From NCBI RefSeq assembly GCF_000826545.1, contig NZ_CDME01000006.1, positions 279,063-343,062 on the forward strand: a stretch of DNA of 64,000 nt. The letters run 5' to 3'. This DNA is from Kibdelosporangium sp. MJ126-NF4 (GTDB taxonomy: Bacteria > Actinomycetota > Actinomycetes > Mycobacteriales > Pseudonocardiaceae). Positions 48,525-57,359 of the stretch are shown piece by piece; position 1 is the first letter of the stretch, and each line of letters opens with the position of its first letter. The position numbers and the translations under genes are program-made. Below the pieces are notes generated by a model. That model did no database searches, had not been told where the DNA came from, and saw only the letters and a program-made list of their open reading frames with translations.

Positions 48525-51500
48525 ATGGCGGCCATGTCGTACGCCGAACGCCGTCGCCGGATCATCGAACGCGCACCGCACGCCGACCTGGCGGCGGTCT
48601 GGGACGAGGATCCCTACCTCGCGATCGACATGGCCGAGGTGGTCAACCACCTGCCGACCCTGCGGCGCGGCCTCACCTCGGGCGTCGTCGACCTGCAGAA
48701 ACGAGTCGCCGCCTCGTCGAGCCTGCACAGGCTCGACGCCCAGTTCGTCGCCGGGCTCGTCGCCGACCTGCCGTTGGCCGTCCGACGTGTGCTGTTCCGT
48801 CGGGTCAGGTCCCAGCGGACAACCGTGCTGGCCGACGCGTTGCTGCCGACGGTCCACGAGACGTGCGGCGACTGGGAGGCCGCTCGGCTGCTCCCGATCT
48901 GCAGCAGCGCTGTGGTGCGGGAGTGGCTGCCGTCACTGGCCCACGTCGTGTCCATCGGTTCGATCGCCAAGCGGCACCCGGACTTGATGCTGGCCAAGGC
49001 GCTCGAGGAGTTGCCGGAGGCGAACCGCGACGACTGGTGGCGACGGTACGGCCATGCCGTCGACGAACTCGTTCCGCACTACCCGGCCGAGGTACTCGAC
49101 CTGATCGAACAGTTCGGTCCCAGCGGACACCTGCCGTTCTCCGACACCAAGTCCGCCTTCCTGGCGAAGGTCGACGCGAGCCGGTTCATCCGCGTGCTGC
49201 AGAACCGGTCGTACCAGCTGAGCAAGCCCGCATACCGGGCATTGGCCGACGCCAACCCGCCTGAACTGGTCTGGCTCGGCCGTCAGAACACGCTGCCGGT
49301 GCTGCGTGCCATGCCGCCGTCCCGCCGTGAGGCGTTCTGGGACGCCGTCAACGCGGACAAGGACATGAGCCACGCGGACATCGGCAACCAGACATTGCGC
49401 GTGCTACCTCGGCGGCGCCGCGGTGACGAGGCCCGCCGGATGCGTGCGATCGCGTTGACCAAGGGCGAGGAGAACAAGGCGGACAACCTCGCGCAGTTCC
49501 TGCCGTACGACGAAGCCCACGAAACACTGGCCGAGCTGACTCGCGCTGGTGAGGCGACCGACCGGCAACGGGGCTACGAGCTGCTGATCGCCTGTGCCGC
49601 CAAGGACTTCCGGCTGGCCGAGCTGCTGCCGTGGCTGGTCGACCGGCTAAAACGGGACCAGGATCCGGTGCGGCTGCACGCTTTCCGCGCGTTGCTCGCG
49701 GCCAGTCCGCGGGCGTTCGGTGCGGCGCAGGAACTCGAACAGCTCGCCACGGACGCGTTCAACGCACGTGACCTGTCGTCGGACTCCACCGACGCGTTGC
49801 TCCGGCTGTGCGTCAAACTGCTGGTGCACAACGATTCCGCGATCGTACTGGGAATCATCGAAGCGACGTGGCAGCGGCAGGGCTGGACCGCGCTCGGCCG
49901 CCTTGACCGGATGCTGCGGCGCGGCCAGGAGCACGAGATCTACCGTGCACTGAAGCCAGTCATCGACGAACACGCGGGCTGGACGATCTACTACCCGGCC
50001 CTCGTCCTCGTCGGATCGCTCGGCCGCCGCGCCTGGGACATGCCTGACCTGCTCGAACCGTTGTGGGCGGCGATCAAGGACGGCGACGATGACGACGCCC
50101 GCTCGGCGGTCCGCTACCTGCTCGCCGATCCCCGCACGCGCAGCGAGCGGACCGAGCGGATCCTGGGCATCGAGCCGAGTGCGGTGTTCCTGCCGCAGGT
50201 GATGGCCGTCATCCAGTCGACCAGGACGGACCTGCTCGACATCGTGTTCGGTGCCGAGCCGCCGCACGGCCGGTTCGCGCCGAGCGAGGTCCGGCAGATT
50301 CCCTTGGGAATGCGGCAGACCCACCGCTGGCTGCCGAGGCAGCGAGCCCGGTACGCCGAACTGCTCGAAGCGTTGGCGGACTCGGATCACGCACGCGAGG
50401 TCCGCGCGTCCGCGGTCCGGACACTGGGGACCGTGCACGGCCACAACGCGGTGCGCTATCTCGCGGCGGAGGACGAACTGGTCGCGCAGGCCGCGATCGC
50501 GGTGCTGCCGTCGCACCCCGACCCGGTGGAAGCGATCGGGCACCTGATGGACCGGGCGTTCTCGGCGAACCGGGGGCAGGCCGAGCTCACCGCGATGTAC
50601 ACGATCCGGGGCTGCGCCAGCCGGATCCCGCCGAGCGTGCTCGCCGGGATGCTGGTCATCCAGGACGGCCCGGTCACTGTTCGCAAGGAGCTCGTCCGGC
50701 TGGTCGGTGACTTCCGCCTGCCGGACGCGGTCGGACTGTTGCACCAGGCGTGGCACGTGCCGAACCAGCACCGCGATGTCCGCGCGGCGATCACGTTCCA
50801 GGCACTGTCCTGGTTGGACGATCCACGCGCGTGGGAGTTGTTGCGCGCGGCGGTGACCGGGCCGCGTGAAGTCGCCATGCAGACGTTGCGAGTGCAGCCC
50901 TACACCGTGCCGCAACGACACCGGCCGGGAGTGGCTGCCCTGATCAGGGAAGTCGCGCTCGGCACCGACAACCGACTGCGCGGGGAAGCCCTGTCGTGCC
51001 TGGGTGGCTGGCTGCAGTGGTACCCCGACGCCGTCCCGGTGTTGAGCAACGCGATCACAGACCTCGATGAGCGATCGGCTTGGCGCAACGCGGTCGGCGC
51101 ACTGGTCCACCAGGCGCCGCGGCCCGAGGCCGGGACCGCTGTGCTGGACCTCCTGCGGTCGTTGGCCCGGCACACCGGGCCGGATGCCGAAGCGGACCGC
51201 GACCGACCGGCGCTGCAGCGGATGCGGGCGATCTTCGACCGGCTCTACCACATGGCGAGCTGGCGGAAGTTCATGCGCGGCTACGTCACCGGGGTGATCG
51301 ACGTGCTCGCCGAGGTCGACGAGATCCGGCCCGAGCTGGTCAGGTTGACGATGACGACGATCCGGACCGACTCGGCCGACCAGGCCGAGCCGATCGCCGA
51401 CCTACGCGTCGTCGACGACCTGGTGGCGGACCGCCCACTGCTGGCGAGCACCGTGCCATGGCCGATCCTGTACCAGTGGTCCGCCGACGTGATGCTCGCC

Positions 51501-51668
51501 GCCGCCCGCAGCGTGCGCAGCGGACACTTGACGTTGCGGGTCCTGGCCGTCGGCGGGCCGCATTTCGGCTGGCCCGAGGGCTGGCGCACGTTGCTCAGGG
51601 AGCTTCGCCAGCACCCGGAGGCCGACGTGCGGGACGCCGCCAGGCAGCTCCTGACAGCTCCCGAATAG
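48525..51668 (+). CDS. Large HEAT/ARM-like helical-repeat protein of unknown function
   Basis: A 1047-aa soluble protein with no signal peptide or membrane segment. It is almost entirely helical, with repeated pairs of amphipathic helices carrying HEAT-like sequence (RASAVRTLGTVHGHNAVRYL, VRLHAFRALLAASPRAFGAA, RKELVRLVGDFRLPDAVGLL). The N-terminal part has RRIIERAPHADLAAVWDEDP. Tryptophan and arginine are frequent, and no catalytic motif is visible. Such solenoids are usually binding scaffolds. The first ATG (48525) lies 3 bases after tetR; a second at 48534 is equally possible and neither has a strong ribosome site. It is followed by a large palindromic element and the convergent leuS. Actinobacterial homologues likely exist but I cannot name a family. 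Confidence 0.75.
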   Translation: MAAMSYAERRRRIIERAPHADLAAVWDEDPYLAIDMAEVVNHLPTLRRGLTSGVVDLQKRVAASSSLHRLDAQFVAGLVADLPLAVRRVLFRRVRSQRTTVLADALLPTVHETCGDWEAARLLPICSSAVVREWLPSLAHVVSIGSIAKRHPDLMLAKALEELPEANRDDWWRRYGHAVDELVPHYPAEVLDLIEQFGPSGHLPFSDTKSAFLAKVDASRFIRVLQNRSYQLSKPAYRALADANPPELVWLGRQNTLPVLRAMPPSRREAFWDAVNADKDMSHADIGNQTLRVLPRRRRGDEARRMRAIALTKGEENKADNLAQFLPYDEAHETLAELTRAGEATDRQRGYELLIACAAKDFRLAELLPWLVDRLKRDQDPVRLHAFRALLAASPRAFGAAQELEQLATDAFNARDLSSDSTDALLRLCVKLLVHNDSAIVLGIIEATWQRQGWTALGRLDRMLRRGQEHEIYRALKPVIDEHAGWTIYYPALVLVGSLGRRAWDMPDLLEPLWAAIKDGDDDDARSAVRYLLADPRTRSERTERILGIEPSAVFLPQVMAVIQSTRTDLLDIVFGAEPPHGRFAPSEVRQIPLGMRQTHRWLPRQRARYAELLEALADSDHAREVRASAVRTLGTVHGHNAVRYLAAEDELVAQAAIAVLPSHPDPVEAIGHLMDRAFSANRGQAELTAMYTIRGCASRIPPSVLAGMLVIQDGPVTVRKELVRLVGDFRLPDAVGLLHQAWHVPNQHRDVRAAITFQALSWLDDPRAWELLRAAVTGPREVAMQTLRVQPYTVPQRHRPGVAALIREVALGTDNRLRGEALSCLGGWLQWYPDAVPVLSNAITDLDERSAWRNAVGALVHQAPRPEAGTAVLDLLRSLARHTGPDAEADRDRPALQRMRAIFDRLYHMASWRKFMRGYVTGVIDVLAEVDEIRPELVRLTMTTIRTDSADQAEPIADLRVVDDLVADRPLLASTVPWPILYQWSADVMLAAARSVRSGHLTLRVLAVGGPHFGWPEGWRTLLRELRQHPEADVRDAARQLLTAPE

Positions 51669-51676
51669 CTTTCAGC

Positions 51677-51798
51677 CGCAACCAAGGCCACCTTTGGTGC
51701 GCCAGCCGCACCGAAGGTGGCCTTGGTTGCATGGGGTTGGAGGTGCAACCAAGGTGGCCTTCGGTGCGGCTGGCGCACCAAAGGCCACCTTCGTTGCG
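51677..51798. repeat. Nested palindromic element between convergent genes
   Basis: Two 55-base arms (51677-51731 and 51744-51798) are imperfect inverted copies around a 12-base centre. Each arm is itself a hairpin: in the left arm CAACCAAGGCCACCTTTGGT and its complement, with one mismatch, flank GCCAGCC. The core words AAGGCCACCTT and AAGGTGGCCTT recur four times. It fills the spacer between the helical-repeat gene and leuS and would terminate transcription from both sides. It looks like a dispersed mobile palindrome of actinomycetes. Confidence 0.85.
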
Positions 51799-51809
51799 TG
51801 GGCTTCAGC

Positions 51810-54635
51810 TCAGAGGACGATGTTGACCAGGCGGCCGGGGACCACGATCACCTTGCGGGGCTCGTTGCCGTCGGTCAGCGCGGCGATCTTCTCGTCGGCC
51901 AGCGCGGCCGCCTTCACCTCGTCCTGGCTCGCGTCCGCGGCGACGGTCACACGTGAGCGGACCTTGCCGTTGACCTGAACCGGGTACTCGATCGAGTCCT
52001 CGACCAGGTAGCGCTCGTCCGCGACCGGGAACGGCCCGTGGATCAGCGAGTCCTTGCCCAGCCGCGCCCACAGCTCCTCCGCCACGTGCGGAGCCAGCGG
52101 AGCCAGCATCAGCACCAGCGGTTCGACCAGGGCACGGGGTGTGCCCGCGGTCGAGCTGTAGGTCTTGGTCAGGTGGTTGTTCAGCTCGATCAGCTTGGCG
52201 CCCGCGGTGTTGAACCGCATCTCCTTGTAGTCCTCACGGACACCGGCGATGGCCTTGTTCAGCTGACGCAGGTCCGCCTCGGTCGGCTCGGCCGAAGTGA
52301 CCCGCAGCTCGCCGGTGACCTCGTCGACGACGTTGCGCCACAGCCGCTGCAGGAACCGGTGCGCGCCAACGACATCCTTGGTCGCCCACGGACGGGAGAC
52401 CTCCATCGGCCCCATGGACATCTCGTACAGCCGGAACGTGTCCGCGCCGTACGACTCGCACATCTCGTCCGGGGTGACGACGTTGCGCTCGGTCTTGCCC
52501 ATCTTGCCGTAGGACTGGCTGACCGCCTGGCCCTCGTGGAAGAACTTGCCGTTCTCCTCGAGGACCTCGGCGGCGGGCACAAACTGGCCGCGCGAGTCCG
52601 TGTAGGCGTACGCCTGGATGTAGCCCTGGTTGAACAGCTTGCGGTACGGCTCGGGCGAGCTGACGTGGCCCAGGTCGAACAGCACCTTCTGCCAGAACCG
52701 CGAGTACAGCAGGTGCAGCACCGCGTGCTCGACACCGCCGATGTACAGGTCCACGCCGCCCGGGTCGTTCGCGCCGAACTTCTCGGTGCGCGGGCCCAGC
52801 CAGTACTGCTCGTTCGCCGGGTCCACGAACCGCTCGCTGTTGCTCGGGTCCACGTAACGCAGCTGGTACCAGCACGACCCGGCCCAGTTGGGCATCGTGT
52901 TGGTGTCGCGGCGGTAGGTCTTCGTGCCGTTGCCCAGGTCCAGCTCGACCGTCACCCAGTCGGTCGCGCGGGACAGCGGCGGCGACGGATCGGTGTCCGC
53001 GTCCTCCGGGTCGAAGGTGGTCGGGGAGTAGTCGTCCACCTCGGGCAGTTCGATCGGCAGCATGCTCTCGGGCAGCGCGTGCGGCTGACCGTCCTCGTCG
53101 TAGACGACGGGGAACGGCTCGCCCCAGTAGCGCTGGCGGGAGAACAGCCAGTCCCGCAGCTTGTACTGGATGGTGCCGCGACCGTGGCCGTGCTCCTCCA
53201 GCCACACGATGATCGTCTTCTTGGCCTCGTCGATGGCCATGCCGTCCAGGAAACCACTGTTGACCGCAGGTCCTTCGCCGGTGAACGCCTCGCCGTCGAA
53301 GCCCTCGCTCGGCGCCACCGTCCGGATGATCGGCAGGCCGAACAGGGTGGCGAAGTCCCAGTCGCGCTGGTCCTGGCCGGGCACCGCCATGATCGCGCCG
53401 GTGCCGTAGCCCATCAGCACGTAGTCGGCGATGAACACCGGGATCTTGGCGCCGTTGACCGGGTTGGTGGCGTACGCGCCGGTGAACACACCGGTCTTGT
53501 CCTTGTTCTCCTGGCGGTCCAGATCGGACTTCATCGAGGCGGCACGCCGGTACGCGGCAACGGCTTCGGCCGGAGTCGCCGCGCCGCCAGTCCACCGGCT
53601 GTCCACATCGGACGGCCACTCGGCGGTGGCGATCGAGTCGACCAGCGCGTGCTCCGGCGCCAGCACCATGTAGGTCGCGCCGAACAGTGTGTCCGGCCGG
53701 GTGGTGAAGACCTCGATGTCCGCGTCACCAACGGCGAACTTCACCCTGGCGCCGTGTGAGCGGCCGATCCAGTTGCGCTGCATCGACTTGATCTTGTCCG
53801 GCCAGTCCAGCAGGTCCAGGTCGTCGATCAGCCGGTCGGCGTACGCGGTGATCCGCATCATCCACTGCCGCAGGTTGCGGCGGAACACCGGGAAGTTGCC
53901 GCGCTCGGACCGGCCGTCCGCGGTGACCTCCTCGTTGGAGATGACCGTGCCCAGACCGGGAACCCAGTTCACCGGCGCGTCCGACAGGTACACCAGCCGG
54001 TAGGAGTTGACGATCTCCTGCTGCTGCGCGACGGTCAGCTCACACCAGTTGCGGCCGTCCGGGGTGCGCCGCTTGTCCTGCGCGAACTCGGTGACCAGTT
54101 CGGTGATCGGCCGGGCCTTGCCCGCCTTCTCGTCGTACCAGGAGTTGTAGATCTGCAGGAAGATCCACTGTGTCCACTTGTAGTACTCCGGGTCGATCGT
54201 GGAGATCCGGCGCCGCTCGTCGTGCCCCAGGCCCAGCCTGCGGATCTGCCGCAGGTAGGTGTTGATGTTGTCCTCGGTGGTCTTGCGCGGGTGCTGCCCG
54301 GTGCGGATCGCGTACTGCTCGGCGGGCAGGCCGAACGCGTCGAAGCCCATCGTGTGCAGCACGTTGTGGCCCAGCATCCGGTGGTAGCGGGCGAAGACGT
54401 CCGTGCCGATGAAGCCCAGCGGGTGGCCGACGTGCAGACCGGCGCCCGACGGGTAGGGGAACATGTCCTGGACGAACATCTTGTCGTCGGGCACGGGCCC
54501 TGCGAGCGGGCCGACCGGGTTGGGCGCCTCGTAGGAGCCGTGCTCCTGCCAGTACTCCTGCCACTTCCGCTCGATCCCACCGGCCAGCGCGGCCGTGTAG
54601 CGGTGCGCCGGTACAGCCTCAGCGCTTTCGCTCAT
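51810..54635 (-). CDS. leuS: Leucyl-tRNA synthetase
   Basis: A 941-aa class I synthetase that charges tRNA-Leu. The HIGH-type motif is [16 protein letters not shown] near residues 89-104. The CP1 editing domain occupies about residues 240-440 ([40 protein letters not shown]). The KMSKS-type loop is the variant [11 protein letters not shown], followed by the anticodon-binding domain and the C-terminal extension ending [15 protein letters not shown] start. It converges on the helical-repeat gene across the nested palindrome. A strong hairpin lies 41 bases upstream of the start. Confidence 0.97.
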   Translation of the reverse strand: MSESAEAVPAHRYTAALAGGIERKWQEYWQEHGSYEAPNPVGPLAGPVPDDKMFVQDMFPYPSGAGLHVGHPLGFIGTDVFARYHRMLGHNVLHTMGFDAFGLPAEQYAIRTGQHPRKTTEDNINTYLRQIRRLGLGHDERRRISTIDPEYYKWTQWIFLQIYNSWYDEKAGKARPITELVTEFAQDKRRTPDGRNWCELTVAQQQEIVNSYRLVYLSDAPVNWVPGLGTVISNEEVTADGRSERGNFPVFRRNLRQWMMRITAYADRLIDDLDLLDWPDKIKSMQRNWIGRSHGARVKFAVGDADIEVFTTRPDTLFGATYMVLAPEHALVDSIATAEWPSDVDSRWTGGAATPAEAVAAYRRAASMKSDLDRQENKDKTGVFTGAYATNPVNGAKIPVFIADYVLMGYGTGAIMAVPGQDQRDWDFATLFGLPIIRTVAPSEGFDGEAFTGEGPAVNSGFLDGMAIDEAKKTIIVWLEEHGHGRGTIQYKLRDWLFSRQRYWGEPFPVVYDEDGQPHALPESMLPIELPEVDDYSPTTFDPEDADTDPSPPLSRATDWVTVELDLGNGTKTYRRDTNTMPNWAGSCWYQLRYVDPSNSERFVDPANEQYWLGPRTEKFGANDPGGVDLYIGGVEHAVLHLLYSRFWQKVLFDLGHVSSPEPYRKLFNQGYIQAYAYTDSRGQFVPAAEVLEENGKFFHEGQAVSQSYGKMGKTERNVVTPDEMCESYGADTFRLYEMSMGPMEVSRPWATKDVVGAHRFLQRLWRNVVDEVTGELRVTSAEPTEADLRQLNKAIAGVREDYKEMRFNTAGAKLIELNNHLTKTYSSTAGTPRALVEPLVLMLAPLAPHVAEELWARLGKDSLIHGPFPVADERYLVEDSIEYPVQVNGKVRSRVTVAADASQDEVKAAALADEKIAALTDGNEPRKVIVVPGRLVNIVL

Positions 54636-54675
54636 CGCTTGTCCTTCCTGGATTTTCGGCCCTGAACAACGCGAA

Positions 54676-54706
54676 ACCCCTCAGCCCTGTCTCGGGCATG
54701 AGGGGT
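54676..54706 (-). terminator. Hairpin upstream of leuS, terminator of the esterase gene or leuS attenuator
   Basis: ACCCCTCA (54676-54683) pairs with TGAGGGGT (54699-54706) and GCCC with GGGC inside it, around TGTCTC. Read on the minus strand it is followed by TTTCGCGTTGTT. It lies between the secreted esterase gene and leuS, both on that strand. Confidence 0.7.
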
Positions 54707-54770
54707 CGCCGCGCCAACCAGTCCTGACGGTCAGCGCGGCCAGCGAAGAAGTCGGCGGGCCGTGCCCATG

Positions 54771-55862
54771 TCATCGAGGATAGCGGACCGCCAAAGCGAC
54801 TATCTGGGTGACCTGACCAGCGGAGAAGTTGTCGTCGCTGACCAAGATCAACGAACGCTCGCCGCGCCCGAGGTCCGGTCCCCATGTGATGCCCTCGATG
54901 TTGTCCACAGTGCTCAGCCCGAAGTCGGACAGGTCGGCGAGCAGCTTCTTGCGCATCGGCCGTGCGCCGGTCAACGCCCTGTCCGCGACGTTGCTCGCAC
55001 CGAGCGTGCTCGCCTCGAAGATCCGGATCCTGTTGCCGACACCGGTCACGAAGGTCCGCTCGACCACGAGGAACCTGGTCGGGTCGAACGGGTCGGCCGC
55101 GACGATCGCGGAGACACCGCTGTCCGCGGCGGCGGTCGGCGGCACGGGCCGGGCGAAGATCGGCTCCAACGGGTACGCGTACTGCGCCAGGAGGTGCCCG
55201 GTGCGGGTCTGCACGGTGATCCGTGACAGCGCGCCCTTGTCCGGGGTCGGAACCGGGCCGTCCTCCGCCAGCGGGCCCTCCACCGCGCTGACGACCAGCG
55301 TGCCACCGGCGGCGTAGGTCAGGCCTTCGAGCGCGAGGTTCGACCTTGGGCCCGTGGTCGAGGTGACGTGCAGGTTCTTCGGCAACGGCAGTTCGGTGAC
55401 GAACCTGCCGTCCCGCGTGGCGGTGCGGATCGACGGATCGGGTGCCGCGGGCGGCCGTCCGCCTTCCTGCGACCAGGTGTACCGGCCGGTCCACGGGTCG
55501 ACGCGGATCTCCTCCGGGTCCACCGAGTCCTTGGGGTAGGTGGTCCCGTCGGCCTGACGGAACGGGTGCGTGCCGGTGAACTCGACCGGGCCGAGACGCT
55601 GGGAGTTCACGGCGATGCGCGCGGTGTAGAAGCGTGCCGGTTGCAGGCCCGACCGGTCGTCGCTGACGAGAACGTAGTCACCGGTACGCGGATCCCGGTC
55701 GATCCCGGACAGACCACCGACCGTGGTGCCCTCGTACACCAGGCCACGCGGCAGGACCTGTTCGCCGATGAGGCGTACGCGCTGCGCAGCGGACGCGGGT
55801 GCGGCCAGCAGGCCGGTGGTGATGATCGCGGCGGCAGCCGTCGCGACTAAACGTGCAGACAT
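54771..55862 (-). CDS. Secreted esterase-like phytase family protein
   Basis: A 363-aa exported protein of the esterase-like activity of phytase family (beta-propeller-like). Signal peptide MSARLVATAAAAIITTGLLA, then APASA. Family stretches include VGGLSGIDRDPRTGDYVLVSDDR near the N-terminus, VDPEEIRVDPWTGRYTWSQEG, SNLALEGLTYAAGGTLVVSA, and the end segment IEGITWGPDLGRGERSLILVSDDNFSAGQVTQI, with repeated acidic metal-type residues. The start at 55862 begins the signal peptide; the frame is open 26 codons upstream. Members may hydrolyse phosphate esters; the real substrate is unknown. Divergent from the small membrane-protein gene at 55928. Confidence 0.87.
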   Translation of the reverse strand: MSARLVATAAAAIITTGLLAAPASAAQRVRLIGEQVLPRGLVYEGTTVGGLSGIDRDPRTGDYVLVSDDRSGLQPARFYTARIAVNSQRLGPVEFTGTHPFRQADGTTYPKDSVDPEEIRVDPWTGRYTWSQEGGRPPAAPDPSIRTATRDGRFVTELPLPKNLHVTSTTGPRSNLALEGLTYAAGGTLVVSAVEGPLAEDGPVPTPDKGALSRITVQTRTGHLLAQYAYPLEPIFARPVPPTAAADSGVSAIVAADPFDPTRFLVVERTFVTGVGNRIRIFEASTLGASNVADRALTGARPMRKKLLADLSDFGLSTVDNIEGITWGPDLGRGERSLILVSDDNFSAGQVTQIVALAVRYPR

Positions 55863-55927
55863 GGCGTGAAGCACACCCAATGAGGGTGTCCGTTGGGTTA
55901 CACCCACCTGACACCTACCATCGCATT

Positions 55928-56344
55928 GTGTACGTCGCATCCCTGATCGTCGGAATCGTACTGGTTGTCATCGGCCTTGCCGTTTCCGTGACAGGCATTC
56001 TCGGACTCCGCGAGCGCCTGCCGCTCAACCGATACGCGGGCGTGCGTACGTCAGCGTCGATGCGGGACGCCGACACCTTCAGGGTCGCCAACAAGGTCGC
56101 CGGGTTGCCGTGGGTCGTCGCTGGCGTGGTCGGTGTCCTCGGCGGTGCCCTCTGGATGGTCCTGGAGACCGGTGGCCTGGTCGCCGTTGTGCTCAGCACA
56201 GGCGGGATGCTGGTGATCGCCTCCGCCGGTGGGGTCATCGGCCACAAGGCGGCGCTCGCCGTGCCGGAGCCCGAGCCGGAACTGCCCGCCGGGTGTGCTG
56301 GTTGCGCGTGCGGCAACTGCGGTGTGGCCAAACTGCGGGGTTAG
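55928..56344 (+). CDS. SdpI-like small membrane protein with a Cys-rich tail
   Basis: A 138-aa protein with three or four helices: VASLIVGIVLVVIGLAVSVTGILGL, VAGLPWVVAGVVGVLGGALWMV and LVAVVLSTGGMLVIASAGGV. The loop LPLNRYAGVRTSASMRDADTFRVAN matches the SdpI/YhfL pattern (GxRTxxTxxxxxxWxxxN) of toxin-immunity and related proteins. It ends with a cysteine-rich tail CAGCACGNCG, a possible metal or redox site not usual for the family. GTG start at 55928. It overlaps the convergent yqgE gene by 4 bases. No toxin gene is adjacent, so an immunity role is not supported. Confidence 0.78.
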   Translation: MYVASLIVGIVLVVIGLAVSVTGILGLRERLPLNRYAGVRTSASMRDADTFRVANKVAGLPWVVAGVVGVLGGALWMVLETGGLVAVVLSTGGMLVIASAGGVIGHKAALAVPEPEPELPAGCAGCACGNCGVAKLRG

Positions 56345-56925
56345 TTCACTCGGACATCGCCCGGATGCGTTGCCAGCAACGCCACCGGCATTCCCTGGCG
56401 GCGCAGCACCCGTCCCCACAGGTCCTGGTCCGGTGCGGCCAGCACGTCGTTGGGCAGCGCGGGCACCACGATCCAGTCGCCGCGTTCGATCTCACCGGAC
56501 AACTGGTCGACGTCCCAGCCCGCGTACCCGGCGAACACCCGCAGTCCCTTGACCTTCGGCGTGAGCGCCGCCGGATCGGCGTCGAGGTCGACGAGCGCGA
56601 CCGGGCCACGCACGCTGATCACGCCCTTGACACTGGTCGCGTCCTCGCCTGTGCGCAGAGCCGCGAGGCACAGTGCGGTCTTCTGCTCGACCGGCCCGCC
56701 GACGAACAACGACTGCGGCTCGGTGACGTGGTCGCCCCACGCGGGTAACACGTCGTGCACCGGCACCTCACTTGGACGGTTGAGCACGACGCCGAGTGTT
56801 CCCTCACCACGACGGTGATCTATCACATAGACCACCGTCCGGCGGAAGTTCTCGTCGAGCAAGGTCGGCGCCGCCACTAGCAGCGTTCCTGGCTCTACGT
56901 CAGCGTCGGGTCGCACAACGCACAT
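56341..56925 (-). CDS. YqgE/AlgH family protein (DUF179)
   Basis: A 194-aa protein of the UPF0301/AlgH family. Conserved stretches: PGTLLVAAPTLLDENFRRTVVYVIDHRRGEGTLGVVLNRPSEV at the N-terminus, LFVGGPVEQKTALCLA in the middle, and LRVFAGYAGWDVDQLSGEIERGDW later. It is soluble, with known structures but no agreed biochemical role. Normal length. It overlaps the SdpI-like gene end by 4 bases and is divergent from the MFS gene at 57360. Confidence 0.93.
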   Translation of the reverse strand: MCVVRPDADVEPGTLLVAAPTLLDENFRRTVVYVIDHRRGEGTLGVVLNRPSEVPVHDVLPAWGDHVTEPQSLFVGGPVEQKTALCLAALRTGEDATSVKGVISVRGPVALVDLDADPAALTPKVKGLRVFAGYAGWDVDQLSGEIERGDWIVVPALPNDVLAAPDQDLWGRVLRRQGMPVALLATHPGDVRVN

Positions 56926-57359
56926 GATCCCATCAGCCCCGGGAACACCATCAGACCCGGGCGTGTTCGAAAAAATCGCCGGATGATCCTCGGGAACACC
57001 GAGGCCACCAGGTAACGTTAGTGGCTAAGTCGGCGCGTCATTGTGTCCCCCGGGCTCAATTACAAAGCCTTCATGGAATACCGGTAACGCAGGAGCCATG
57101 TCGCGCCACCCGCCGAGAGGCGACCAGGCGCGTCGACCCCAGCCTCCAGGTGACCCTGCTCGCTGTGCTTCGCCACAGCTCGCAGGGTCACCTGGAATCA
57201 TTTTTGGGGGCCGAGCCCCCAAACCCCCACGGTGCGAGCTCCCTGCGACCCAGCGCTGGGCACGTTTCGCTGCAACCAGCAAGCCGGTATGACCGGATTC
57301 ATCCGGTCGGTTACTTGTTGTTGGCTGTCGGTTTCCTGTGGTGCGTACGCTGGAGTCTC
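56926..57359. other. 434-base divergent spacer without a recognised gene
   Basis: Between yqgE and the MFS gene. An 83-codon frame (57041-57292) and opposite frames exist but have no ribosome site, no family resemblance and run through strong hairpins, so I do not call them. The main content is the hairpin pair at 57146-57223. TGGAG before the MFS start is the only clear translation signal. Confidence 0.6.
57146..57223. repeat. Two strong hairpins in a divergent spacer
   Basis: CCAGGTGACCCTG (57146-57158) pairs perfectly with its complement at 57183-57195, with an inner GCTGTG/CACAGC pair (57162-57167, 57174-57179). It is followed by ATTTTTG, then TTTGGGGGC (57203-57211) pairs with GCCCCCAAA (57215-57223) across CGA. 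Terminator-like hairpins are not expected between divergent genes; they could end a short RNA or be a mobile palindrome. Confidence 0.7.

Noticed and set aside
54619..54771. Leader peptide of leuS (frame starting MTWARPADFFAG)
   Set aside because: It is not enriched in leucine codons in a run, has no ribosome site I can see, and overlaps the leuS start in another frame. Only the hairpin is kept.
55928..56344. Toxin-immunity pair around the SdpI-like gene
   Set aside because: No SdpC-like or other small toxin gene is adjacent; neighbours are an esterase and yqgE.
57041..57292. An 83-codon frame in the divergent spacer
   Set aside because: No ribosome site or homology, and it crosses two strong hairpins.
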